From the NCBI GenBank assembly GCA_023387985.1, contig JAEWHC010000002.1, positions 1 through 64,000 on the forward strand: a stretch of DNA of 64,000 nt. Reading direction: 5' to 3'. Below, piece after piece: positions 45,634 through 54,347 of the stretch. Each line of letters opens with the position of its first letter. Within the stretch, counting starts at the first letter, position 1. Under the pieces are notes generated by a model. That model searched no databases and was not told where the DNA came from. It was given only the letters and a program-made list of their open reading frames with translations. The position numbers and the translations under genes were made by a program. The DNA comes from Bacteroidota bacterium (lineage in GTDB: Bacteria > Bacteroidota > Bacteroidia > Chitinophagales > Chitinophagaceae).

Positions 45634-45768
45634 ATGGCCGGATGCAAAAATAACGTGTAGGGCTAAATGTTTTCTGAGTAAAAATGTGTATTCATTTTTA
45701 AAACGCTTGCCCTGGGAATGAATTAATTTTAAGTGGTGAACCTGTTTTTGAAACTTGCATCCGGCCAT
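45634..45768 (+). repeat. Nested inverted repeats, candidate structured RNA
   Basis: Three nested stems lie between the DUF4886 and first GH172 genes. Outer: ATGGCCGGATGCAA (45634-45647) with TTGCATCCGGCCAT (45755-45768), 14 perfect pairs. Middle: AGGGC (45659-45663) with GCCCT (45709-45713). Inner: TAAAAATG (45679-45686) with CATTTTTA (45693-45700) and a 6-base loop. No T-run follows. It may be an mRNA processing or stability element or a small mobile palindromic repeat. Confidence 0.6.
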
Positions 45769-45820
45769 CTTCCCTCATTAAGGCGGAAGCATTAAATTCT
45801 AAACCATTATTTGAACAATT

Positions 45821-47752
45821 ATGATTCTAAAAAAATTATTGCTGGGAGTTGTATTGCTGACAGGCTATTCTGGTTTAAACGCTCAAAAAAATGTAAACTT
45901 TTCCACCGAGCTCCGGCGGCTCGCTGATATTTCGCAAATGCCGGCCTACCTGAACGGCACGCTCGTAAAGCAAATTTCAAGTTATGACCGTACCGGGGGA
46001 AACGATGACGGATTTAGCGGCAAATATTCTTACCTGAGAAAAAACGACGATGGAACCCTGGTGATCTTCGAAGCAGAAGGACAGGGAGTGATAGAAAGAA
46101 TCTGGACACCCACACCTACAAACGATACACTTGACTTTTACTTTGATGGCAGCAAAAAGCCCGGCTTATCCATCCGATTCCGGGACTTGTTTACCGGCGA
46201 CGTAGCACCCTTTCTGAAACCGCTGGTAAATTATCACCTTGTAGGTGGCTATTATAGCTATGTTCCCATTCCATACAGCAAGGGTTGTAAGATCGTATTA
46301 CGCGGCCAGCATTTAATGTTCCACCAGATTCAGTACCGGGAATATGATAACAACTATAAAGTAAAAACGTATGATCCCAATTTCACTTCTACGGAAAAAA
46401 AGTTATTGGAAGAAGCGTTGACATTGTGGGATGATCCATCAAACAGCATAAATAATTTTTATGCTGCAGCGCCTCAAAACGCAGCTAAAAATTTTATTAT
46501 CAAACCCGGTCAAACGGAGGAGCTTGCTGAAATCAAACAGGGGGGAAGGATCGTGGGAATAGAACTTGGCCATGCCCGGGTGTTTGAAGGTATGCACCGG
46601 GATGTGGATCTCAGGATCACCTGGGAAAACCAGTCCCAACCAGCGGTATTGGTGCCGGTAGCTGATTTTTTTGGTTATGCATTCGGCCAAAGGTCCATGC
46701 AAAGTTTGTTGGTTGGCGCCGACGCGGTTAAGGCTTATTCTTATATTCCAATGCCTTTTGACAGCGGGGCGAAGGTGGAGTTGGTTTACCGCAAAAATCC
46801 TGATCATCCGCAACCGGATCTCAACATCCGTTCAAAGGTATTTTACACCAACAAGAAGCGCGATTCTTCTATTGAAGGCCGTTTTTACGCGCAATACAAC
46901 AATTACGCGCCAGATATGGGCGTACCCTGGTCATTTTTAAAAGGCGATGGCAAAGGGCATTATGTTGGTACAGTACTGATCAGCCAGGCCACTGAATACA
47001 AACATTTTACTGAGTTCTTCGAGGGTGATGATCAGACCATTGTGGATGGGAAGTTGCTTGTACATGGAACTGGCAGTGAAGATTATTTCAATGGCGGATG
47101 GTATGCACAAATTGGTGGTTGGGTAGAACGCCTCGGCGGACCGGTGAGTGGCTGCCTGGATTACAATTTGCCCCTGAGCCGGACAGGGGGATATCGGTTC
47201 TTTATTTCCGATAAAATGCCTTTCTATAAAAACATTGATCACAATATGGAACATGGACCGGAGAATAATAACCGCCAGGTACATTACAGTTCGGTAGGCA
47301 TGTATTACGCTAGTGAACCCGTGCAGGCCTCCACGTTGCCGGCAGCAACCAACACCAATGTTTTTATTCCGGATACTGTGTCCTATTACACACGACTGAT
47401 GCGTCATTTAACCTACAATGGAGATTTCAAGCATCGTGATGGCAATGCTGTATTGCATGGCAATTCCAATACGACAATGAACATTAACACCGATGAAATA
47501 CCGGCCGGCAAGTATAAAATTTACCTGAATGCCAACAATGCAGGCACCAACCAGGTAGAAGTGAAAATATTTGACGCAGCCCGGTCGCAGGACTGGCAGA
47601 AAGTGAGCTTTGAAAAGAAAAAAGGTAACCAGTTGATTCTGCTCGGTACCACAGAAGTAATGGAAAGAGGCATTCCGACAAATATTCTTTTTCGTGCAGG
47701 TGTTCCAAATCCTGAAATATCATTTGACCGCGTAACTTTGATAAGGGAATAG
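45821..47752 (+). CDS. GH172 (DUF2961) glycosidase, long form
   Basis: A 643-residue secreted enzyme with signal peptide LLTGYSGLNAQ. The DUF2961/GH172 core shows SYDRTGGNDDGFSGKYSYL (about 52-70), GVIERIWTPTPTNDTLDFYFDG (about 89-110) and the hallmark LLVHGTGSEDYFNGGWYAQIGG (about 410-431). Known GH172 enzymes are exo-acting on D-arabinofuranosides or form and open difructose anhydrides. An extra C-terminal beta domain (about 510-643) is absent from the two shorter paralogs in this locus. It sits directly upstream of the LacI gene, 64 bases away. Confidence 0.9.
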   Translation: MILKKLLLGVVLLTGYSGLNAQKNVNFSTELRRLADISQMPAYLNGTLVKQISSYDRTGGNDDGFSGKYSYLRKNDDGTLVIFEAEGQGVIERIWTPTPTNDTLDFYFDGSKKPGLSIRFRDLFTGDVAPFLKPLVNYHLVGGYYSYVPIPYSKGCKIVLRGQHLMFHQIQYREYDNNYKVKTYDPNFTSTEKKLLEEALTLWDDPSNSINNFYAAAPQNAAKNFIIKPGQTEELAEIKQGGRIVGIELGHARVFEGMHRDVDLRITWENQSQPAVLVPVADFFGYAFGQRSMQSLLVGADAVKAYSYIPMPFDSGAKVELVYRKNPDHPQPDLNIRSKVFYTNKKRDSSIEGRFYAQYNNYAPDMGVPWSFLKGDGKGHYVGTVLISQATEYKHFTEFFEGDDQTIVDGKLLVHGTGSEDYFNGGWYAQIGGWVERLGGPVSGCLDYNLPLSRTGGYRFFISDKMPFYKNIDHNMEHGPENNNRQVHYSSVGMYYASEPVQASTLPAATNTNVFIPDTVSYYTRLMRHLTYNGDFKHRDGNAVLHGNSNTTMNINTDEIPAGKYKIYLNANNAGTNQVEVKIFDAARSQDWQKVSFEKKKGNQLILLGTTEVMERGIPTNILFRAGVPNPEISFDRVTLIRE

Positions 47753-47816
47753 CTGCAATAAATAAGGCCGGTGAAACGTGATGACCGGTTTCTCAAACAT
47801 TCACAATTTGAGTTAT

Positions 47817-48848
47817 ATGAAAAAGAGGGTTGCCTTGAAAGATATCGCCGGTGAGCTTGGCGTTTCTACTGCGTTGGTTTCCTACGTGCTTAATGGAAAA
47901 GATAAAGAGGCGAGGGTAGGAAAGGAGATGGTTAGAAAAATAAAACAAACCGCCAAAAAGCTCAATTATCAACCCAATTTAATTGCCCGGGGCCTGAAGT
48001 ATGGAAGGACCAATACGCTCGGCCTCATCGTGGCTGATATTTCGAACCCCTTTTTTGCATCCCTTGCGCGGATAATTGAAAATGAGGCAGGCAGGTTGGG
48101 ATATACTGTAATCATTGGAAGCAGTGATGAGAATGTCCAGAAAGCAGGCAATCTTATAGAAACATTTTTGGCGAGGCAGGTAGATGGTTTAATCATTACA
48201 CCTGTAGATGGTTTTCAGCCAAAATTGAAAGACCTGCAGAGTCGCAATGTGCCATCCGTCCTGATCGACCGGTCATTTTCGCGCAGCGAAGGCCATGTGG
48301 TGATGATCGATAACCAGGAGATTTCTAAAAAAGCGGTGGAACTGCTCATTAAAAACTGCTACCGGAAGATCGGGATGATTGCTTACGAAACGCGTCTGTC
48401 TCATATGGTGAAACGTGTGGAAGGCTATAAACTTGCGCTTAAAGAAAATGGCATTGCATTTAATGAAGAACTGCTGAAAAAAGTTTCTTTTGAAATAATG
48501 GATGAAGAGGTAGATGAATCCATTCATGATCTTCTGTTCAATAAGTCAATCGATGGCTTGTTCTGTGCCACCAACTCCATATCCATAGCTGCATTAAAAG
48601 TGATTAACAAGCTGAATATAAAAGTACCTGACCAGCTGGGCATTGTTTGTTTTGACCAAAGCGAGGCTTATGATTTTTTTTATTCTCCCATTACCTATGT
48701 AAAACAGGATATGGATGGCATTGGGGGATCCGCTGTAAGGCTCCTGCTCAGCCAGCTGGAAATGTCAAATATGGAATTGCAGAAAGTCTCCGTTCCGGCA
48801 TCTTTAATTATCCAGGACAGTTCGGGAGGACTTGCCGGGAGATCATGA
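47817..48848 (+). CDS. LacI/GalR-family regulator
   Basis: A 343-residue repressor. I chose ATG at 47817 because it gives the normal LacI start, MKKRVALKDIAGELGVSTALVSYVLNG, with the DNA-reading helix and hinge (about residues 4-60); the reading from 47778 adds a leader. The periplasmic-binding-protein-like sensor domain (about 62-335) includes TLGLIVADISNPFFASLARIIE, GLIITPVDG, PSVLIDR and LGIVCFDQSEAYDFFYSPITYVKQD. It lies inside the operon between two GH172 genes, and its likely sites are at 38751, 38816 and 48898. The effector is probably a pentose or short arabinoside (inferred). Confidence 0.92.
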   Translation: MKKRVALKDIAGELGVSTALVSYVLNGKDKEARVGKEMVRKIKQTAKKLNYQPNLIARGLKYGRTNTLGLIVADISNPFFASLARIIENEAGRLGYTVIIGSSDENVQKAGNLIETFLARQVDGLIITPVDGFQPKLKDLQSRNVPSVLIDRSFSRSEGHVVMIDNQEISKKAVELLIKNCYRKIGMIAYETRLSHMVKRVEGYKLALKENGIAFNEELLKKVSFEIMDEEVDESIHDLLFNKSIDGLFCATNSISIAALKVINKLNIKVPDQLGIVCFDQSEAYDFFYSPITYVKQDMDGIGGSAVRLLLSQLEMSNMELQKVSVPASLIIQDSSGGLAGRS

Positions 48849-48897
48849 AAAAAAGTTTAGCCTGATCCGGGTTTATAATAAAAAACAAGCTATCTTG

Positions 48898-48912
48898 CTT
48901 AATCGAATAAGC
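48898..48912. promoter_or_regulatory. LacI-type operator C
   Basis: CTTAATCGAATAAGC is identical to 38751-38765 and, with the G at 48897, reads as the 16-base near-palindrome GCTTAATCGAATAAGC with a central CG. It lies 25 bases before the second GH172 start and 50 after the LacI stop, which suggests an internal regulated promoter. Confidence 0.6.
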
Positions 48913-48936
48913 TTATCACTCAAAATTTTTCCTCTT

Positions 48937-50100
48937 ATGAAAAAATTCATTTTTGCTCCATTATTTTTATTCATCTGCAGTGTTTCATTCAGCCAGGCAA
49001 AGTTCAATGGCCTCGACATGAATATGAGCAACCTGTCGAGGTTGTCAGACGCTAAAACCCGTTCGATAAGCCCGGAGAACTTTACCGGTGAAAAAGGAAA
49101 AGGCGGTATGGCCGACCCGGTAAAAGACAAAGGAAAGCGCAACGTGGCAAATGCCGCCAATGAAGCCCGCGAACTGGGGCTTGGATGGAAAGTGAATCCG
49201 TTTATTATTATTGAACCCGGAGAAACGTTTACTATGGCACAAATCACCGGGCCTGGTGCTATACAGCATATCTGGATGACGCCGACCGGCAATAACAATC
49301 TTTCGATTTTCCGGATTTATTATGACGGGGAAACTAACCCTTCCGTTGAAAGCCCGATTGGTCCGTTTTTCGGTACCGCATTCAATGAATTTTCTCCAAT
49401 GAATTCGCTTGCAATGACCGTTAATCCCGGCAGTGCTTTCAACAGTTACTGGAAAATGCCTTTCCGCAGGGAAATTAAAATCACCATGCAAAATATTGAC
49501 CATCAACCAATGCGCCTTTATTACCAGGTTAATTATGTGCTCACCGAGGTAGGCGCCGATGAAGCATATTTCCATGCGCAATATCGCCGCAGCGGGCCAC
49601 ATACCAACAGTGACCATGTGATAGTGGATGGGATAAAAGGGAAGGGCCATTATGTTGGAACCTTTATGGGTGTAGGTGTTCGTAACAACGGATGGTGGGG
49701 TGAAGGTGAGATCAAATTCTTTATGGATGGTGACAAGGATTTCGCGACCATCGTGGGCACCGGGACTGAAGATTATTTTTGTGGCTCCTACAATTTTGAA
49801 AATAAAAGAACACGTCAGTATGAAGCCTATTCCACGGCTTATGCAGGGCTTCACCAGATCCTGCGTCCAGATGGATTGTACGGTTCCCAAATGCGCTTCG
49901 GCATGTATCGCTGGCATATCCTGGATCCCATCCGATTTGAAAAAGACCTGAAAGTAACCATTCAGGATCTCGGCTGGCGGCCCGGAGGACGATATCTTCC
50001 ACAAAATTCAGACATTATAACGGTCGCGTATTGGTACCAGGCCGAGCCCCACAACAAATTCCCGGATTTGCCAAAAGGCAATGACCTGGAAGTGAACTAA
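48937..50100 (+). CDS. GH172 (DUF2961) glycosidase, short form 1
   Basis: A 387-residue secreted enzyme. I chose ATG at 48937, which starts the signal peptide (MKKFIFAPLFLFICSVSFSQ); the longer reading from 48832 runs over the LacI stop. GH172 hallmarks are PGETFTMAQITGPGAIQHIWMT (about 90-111), RIYYDGETNPSVESPIGPFFG (about 121-141), GKGHYVGTFMGV and IVGTGTEDYFCGSYNF (about 272-287). It is close in length and layout to the third paralog at 55702. The predicted action is exo-cleavage of D-arabinofuranosyl or similar furanosyl ends. Confidence 0.9.
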   Translation: MKKFIFAPLFLFICSVSFSQAKFNGLDMNMSNLSRLSDAKTRSISPENFTGEKGKGGMADPVKDKGKRNVANAANEARELGLGWKVNPFIIIEPGETFTMAQITGPGAIQHIWMTPTGNNNLSIFRIYYDGETNPSVESPIGPFFGTAFNEFSPMNSLAMTVNPGSAFNSYWKMPFRREIKITMQNIDHQPMRLYYQVNYVLTEVGADEAYFHAQYRRSGPHTNSDHVIVDGIKGKGHYVGTFMGVGVRNNGWWGEGEIKFFMDGDKDFATIVGTGTEDYFCGSYNFENKRTRQYEAYSTAYAGLHQILRPDGLYGSQMRFGMYRWHILDPIRFEKDLKVTIQDLGWRPGGRYLPQNSDIITVAYWYQAEPHNKFPDLPKGNDLEVN

Positions 50101-50133
50101 ACCATCTTTTTTTGGAAATTAAATTTTGATTAC

Positions 50134-51366
50134 ATGTCAATAAAATCCTGTTTCCCGTGGGTTATCCTGGTGTCGTTTTTTCTCACTTCCTGCGATGCAA
50201 ACAATTCTTCATCCCAAAAAGAAGGCAATATGGCCCAGTTTTCTGAAGGCAGCTTTGGATTCGATCTTCAATTTTTGCAGCAGCATGACAGTGAACTTGT
50301 CGTATTGGAATCGGGCAACAGCAAGATCATCGTTTCGCCCAAGTACCAGGGTAAGGTTTTTACTTCCACAGCCAATGGCGATTCGGGGATGAGTTATGGC
50401 TGGGTAAATTACAAGGCCTTTACCGGACAACCCGATCCGCATATGAATGCGTATGGCGGGGCCGACCGGTTCTGGCTGGGGCCCGAAGGTGGTAAGTTTT
50501 CCCTCTATTTTAAACAGGGAGACTCCATGGTGTTTAATAACTGGAAAACGCCTGCGGCAATTGATACTGAACCCTGGGAAAAATCCTCGGCTAATCATTT
50601 TTCGGTTTCCATGGTTAAAGATGCCGACCTCACCAATTATGCCGGCACCCGCCTGCAAATGAAACTTGGCAGAACGGTGGAAATTGTGGATAAAAAAGCT
50701 ATGGCCGCAGAGCTGAATACGCTCATCCCGGATGAAGTAAGTTCAGTGGGATTTATTACGGTGAATTCTATTGAAAATACCGGACCGAACGAATGGACCA
50801 AAGAAACAGGGGCCCCATGCATCTGGAATCTGGACATGCTCATGCCTTCGGAAAAATGCATCATTGTAATTCCTTATGAAGAAGGTGGATCGGGAAAAAT
50901 TGCCACCACTGATTATTTCGGGGAAGTAGCTGCTGACCGGATCAAAATGCAAAACGGCACCATCTTTTTTAAGGCCGATGGAAAATCAAGGGGAAAAATT
51001 GGTGTTGGCCCGGCCCGGGTGAAAAATATTGCCGGAAGCTATGACCCGGTAAATCAACTCCTTACCATCGCGCAGTTTGACATCACTCCCGGCAGCAGAT
51101 ACTTAAACCAGGAATGGACCACATCCAAAGATGCATACAGTGGCGATGCCATGAATGCTTACAATGACGGTCCGCTTGATGATGGCAGCCAAATGGGGCC
51201 GTTTTACGAAATTGAAAGCGTATCTCCGCCGGCATTTTTGAAGCCGGGTGAAAAGCTTACGCATCGTCACAGCCTTTTCCAGTTTACCGGGAGCCGTCAG
51301 CAACTCAATGACCTGGCCATCAGCCTGCTCGGAGTTTCGCTAGATGAAATTGAAAAATCGCTTTAA
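50134..51366 (+). CDS. DUF6786-type lipoprotein of unknown function
   Basis: A 410-residue lipoprotein (VSFFLTSCDANNSSS). The mature part is beta-rich with features of galactose-mutarotase-like folds: ELVVLESGNSKIIVSPKYQGKVFTSTANG, GWVNYKAFTGQPDPHMNAYGGADRFWLGPEGG and GAPCIWNLDMLMPSEKCIIVIP. I take it as the DUF6786 family on this pattern. It could be an aldose epimerase-like or glycan-binding protein. It lies 33 bases after a GH172 gene and 29 before fucI, so it belongs to the sugar system. Confidence 0.72.
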   Translation: MSIKSCFPWVILVSFFLTSCDANNSSSQKEGNMAQFSEGSFGFDLQFLQQHDSELVVLESGNSKIIVSPKYQGKVFTSTANGDSGMSYGWVNYKAFTGQPDPHMNAYGGADRFWLGPEGGKFSLYFKQGDSMVFNNWKTPAAIDTEPWEKSSANHFSVSMVKDADLTNYAGTRLQMKLGRTVEIVDKKAMAAELNTLIPDEVSSVGFITVNSIENTGPNEWTKETGAPCIWNLDMLMPSEKCIIVIPYEEGGSGKIATTDYFGEVAADRIKMQNGTIFFKADGKSRGKIGVGPARVKNIAGSYDPVNQLLTIAQFDITPGSRYLNQEWTTSKDAYSGDAMNAYNDGPLDDGSQMGPFYEIESVSPPAFLKPGEKLTHRHSLFQFTGSRQQLNDLAISLLGVSLDEIEKSL

Positions 51367-51395
51367 ATCATTTTTATACTCAAAAAATATTTTTT

Positions 51396-53162
51396 ATGGC
51401 CCAAAGTTTTAGTTATCCGCGCATCGGCATCCGCCCGATCATAGATGGGCGTTATGGCGGCATCCGCGAATCGCTGGAAGAAACAACCATGAACATGGCG
51501 AAAGCGGTGGCACAGCTTTATGCCGAAGAACTTCGGTATCCCGATGGCAGCCCGGTGGAATGCATAATTGCTGACACTTGTATTGGCGGCGTGAAGGAAG
51601 CATCTGATTGCGCAAGAAAATTTGCAGCAAGCAATGTTGGGGTTTCCCTTTCTGTAACCCCATGCTGGTGCTATGGTTCTGAAACGATGGAAATGGATCC
51701 CTTGCTGCCTAAGGCCATATGGGGTTTCAATGGTACGGAAAGGCCAGGAGCAGTTTACCTGGCGGCTACCCTTGCCGGGCACAACCAAAAAGGGCTGCCA
51801 AGCTTTGGTATTTATGGGCGAGACGTGCAGGATATGGGGGACCCTGAATTACCTGCAGATGTGCGGGAAAAATTATTGCGATTCGCAAAAGCTGGGCTTG
51901 CCGTAGCCATCATGAAAGGACGATCCTATCTTGCTATAGGTTCTGTTTCCATGGGCATTGCCGGTTCCATTGTTAATCCTGAATTTTTCCAGGAATACCT
52001 GGGCATGCGCAATGAATATGTGGATTCAACTGAAATTCTCCGGCGAATAGAGCTGGAGATCTATGATAAAAAGGAATACGCCAAAGCCATTGAATGGGTA
52101 AAAAAGAATTGCAGGGAGGGGAAAGATTACAACAATAAAATGAAAGGAAGAAAAGGGCTGGATAAAGATTGGGAATTTGTAGTAAAAATGACCATCATCC
52201 TTCGCGACCTGATGCAAGGTAATCCCAAACTTGGCAAAATGGGTTTTTATGAAGAAGCCAACGGACACGATGCAATTGTTTCCGGTTTTCAGGGTCAGCG
52301 GCAATGGACTGATTATTTGCCGAATGGTGATTTCAGTGAAGCCATCCTGAACTCTTCTTTCGACTGGAACGGCATTCGTGCCCCTTATATGGTAGCCACC
52401 GAAAACGATGCCCTCAACGGCGCCTCAATGCTTTTCAATTACCTGCTGACAAATACTGCCCAAATTTTTGCAGATGTGCGCACTTACTGGAGCCCTGAAG
52501 CTACCGAACGGGTAACCGGATGGAAACCCGAAGGCGCTGCCAAAGACGGTTTCATCCATCTCATCAATTCCGGATCGGCTACGCTCGATGGAACCGGCGA
52601 ACAACGAAAAGATGGTATGCCGGCCATGAAACCATTCTGGGAAATCAGCAAAAAAGAAGCGAACGCCTGTGTATCTGCCACCACGTTCCATCCGGCAAAC
52701 CGTGATTACATGCGGGGTGGAGGCTTTTCGTCTAAAATGCGCACAAGAGGAAATATGCCGGTAACCATGTGCCGCATCAACCTCGTGAAAGGTATTGGTC
52801 CGGTGCTTCAGATTGCTGAGGGCACCACCATCGACCTGCCTGATGAGGTGCATGAAGTTTTGGATAAACGTACCGATTACATATGGCCCACTACCTGGTT
52901 TGTACCGAGACTTACCCATGAAGGCGCGTTTAAAGATGTATATAGTGTTATGGCCAATTGGGGAGCGAACCATGGCGCGATCAGTTATGGGCATATAGGT
53001 GCTGACCTGATCTCACTGGCCTCTATGCTACGCATTCCGGTAAATATGCATAACGTTCCTGATGAACAGGTATTTCGTCCATCTGCATGGGCATCGTTTG
53101 GAATGGATAAGGAAGGCAGCGATTACAGAGCGTGTGCCGTTTATGGACCTCTTTACAAATAA
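51396..53162 (+). CDS. fucI: L-fucose / D-arabinose isomerase
   Basis: A 588-residue cytoplasmic Mn-dependent ketol isomerase, the same length as E. coli FucI (591). Conserved parts are PRIGIRPIIDGR at the N-terminus, the metal and base Glu in GFYEEANGHDAIVSGFQGQRQW (about 285-306), and the metal Asp in MVATENDALNG (about 330-340). The metal His is in VNMHNVPDEQVFRPS (about 549-563). FucI acts on both L-fucose (to L-fuculose) and D-arabinose (to D-ribulose), which share configuration. With a ribulokinase and no fuculokinase or FucA nearby, D-arabinose is the better guess here. Confidence 0.93.
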   Translation: MAQSFSYPRIGIRPIIDGRYGGIRESLEETTMNMAKAVAQLYAEELRYPDGSPVECIIADTCIGGVKEASDCARKFAASNVGVSLSVTPCWCYGSETMEMDPLLPKAIWGFNGTERPGAVYLAATLAGHNQKGLPSFGIYGRDVQDMGDPELPADVREKLLRFAKAGLAVAIMKGRSYLAIGSVSMGIAGSIVNPEFFQEYLGMRNEYVDSTEILRRIELEIYDKKEYAKAIEWVKKNCREGKDYNNKMKGRKGLDKDWEFVVKMTIILRDLMQGNPKLGKMGFYEEANGHDAIVSGFQGQRQWTDYLPNGDFSEAILNSSFDWNGIRAPYMVATENDALNGASMLFNYLLTNTAQIFADVRTYWSPEATERVTGWKPEGAAKDGFIHLINSGSATLDGTGEQRKDGMPAMKPFWEISKKEANACVSATTFHPANRDYMRGGGFSSKMRTRGNMPVTMCRINLVKGIGPVLQIAEGTTIDLPDEVHEVLDKRTDYIWPTTWFVPRLTHEGAFKDVYSVMANWGANHGAISYGHIGADLISLASMLRIPVNMHNVPDEQVFRPSAWASFGMDKEGSDYRACAVYGPLYK

Positions 53163-53178
53163 TGTGTTGATTTATAAA

Positions 53179-54291
53179 ATGGTATTATTCAAACCGGTTG
53201 TGCTTGTATTTCTGGGTGTATTTTATTGTTGGGGATGCAAGCCGGCGGGATCGTTGAAAGGCAGTGCGACTTTTCCTGTGGAGATTTCTGCGGATAAAGG
53301 CATTGAGGTATCCGGTTTAAAGGTGCTTTCTCGCTTGACGGGTTCTTCTATTCCCGGCGAAAATTACCCAAACTCCGGATTGACCGCCCAGTATGGAGTA
53401 GGAGGCACAGACCTTGGAATACTTTGGACAATGGCCGACGGGAGAACAGGAATTTTCTTCGGCGATACCTATGGCCACGATTTCAAACCGGGAAAAGGCG
53501 GTCCTGAAGATGCTTCAGAATGGAGAAATAACGTACTTGCATTTACGTCGGACAAAAACCTGGAAGATGGTTTGGATATAGATGAAATGATCACAGATAA
53601 AAATGGTCATGCAGTGGAAGTGCTTACCAAATCACCCCGCGGGCACACGGCGATACCAACCGGTGCAATCAGCATTAAAGGAGTGGAATACGTTCATTAT
53701 TTTGATCTGAAATCCTGGACAAATTGGGTGACAAATTTTTCATCCATTTACAGATCGTCAGATACGGGAAAAACCTGGCAGGCATGCCCGCAGGTAATGT
53801 TTAAAAGGAACAGCAAATTTTCAATTGTGGCTTATGCAAGTAAAGACAAATGGAATTATATGATCGGTGGAGCCTCTTTGCGCAAAAGCCCGCCCTATTT
53901 AGCCCGATTTAGAGATGAAGATATACTGAATCAAAAAGAATATCAATATTGGAACAATGTAAAAGGTTGGGTTAAAGGAAATGAAGATGCTGCAACTGCC
54001 ATTTTTCCCGGCCCGATCGGGGAAGGATCGCTGATTTACAATCAGGAATTTAAACGATGGATATTTATTTATCTCAATGATAAAGGCCGGCAGATTGAAA
54101 TGCGTGATGCAGATGAAATTACCGGTCCATGGTCGGTCGCAAAACCTGTGATGCTGGCAAGAGATTACCCCGGATTGTATGGCCCCTTCATTCATCCGCA
54201 AAGCGATGGAAAGGATTTATATTTTACGATGAGTCAATGGCGGCCATACAATGTTTTTTTTATGAAGGCAACTTTAAAATTATCGAACTAA
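53179..54291 (+). CDS. DUF4185 (GH183-type) lipoprotein, candidate endo-D-arabinanase
   Basis: A 370-residue lipoprotein (LGVFYCWGCKPAGS). I chose ATG at 53179; the longer reading from 53062 overlaps fucI in another frame and hides the signal. DUF4185 features are YGVGGTDLGILWTMADGRTGIFFGDTYG (about 68-95, with two Asp typical of the active site), FSSIYRSSDTGKTW (about 188), and ITGPWSVAKPV near the end, in a five-bladed-propeller-like pattern. Characterised DUF4185 members are endo-D-arabinanases, placed in GH183 as far as I recall. It is 16 bases after fucI and beside three GH172 genes. Confidence 0.8.
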   Translation: MVLFKPVVLVFLGVFYCWGCKPAGSLKGSATFPVEISADKGIEVSGLKVLSRLTGSSIPGENYPNSGLTAQYGVGGTDLGILWTMADGRTGIFFGDTYGHDFKPGKGGPEDASEWRNNVLAFTSDKNLEDGLDIDEMITDKNGHAVEVLTKSPRGHTAIPTGAISIKGVEYVHYFDLKSWTNWVTNFSSIYRSSDTGKTWQACPQVMFKRNSKFSIVAYASKDKWNYMIGGASLRKSPPYLARFRDEDILNQKEYQYWNNVKGWVKGNEDAATAIFPGPIGEGSLIYNQEFKRWIFIYLNDKGRQIEMRDADEITGPWSVAKPVMLARDYPGLYGPFIHPQSDGKDLYFTMSQWRPYNVFFMKATLKLSN

Positions 54292-54347
54292 GTTCATTAT
54301 TTTCATAAATCATCATATTCAAAATTTGGAACTATTAAAACGATCAA

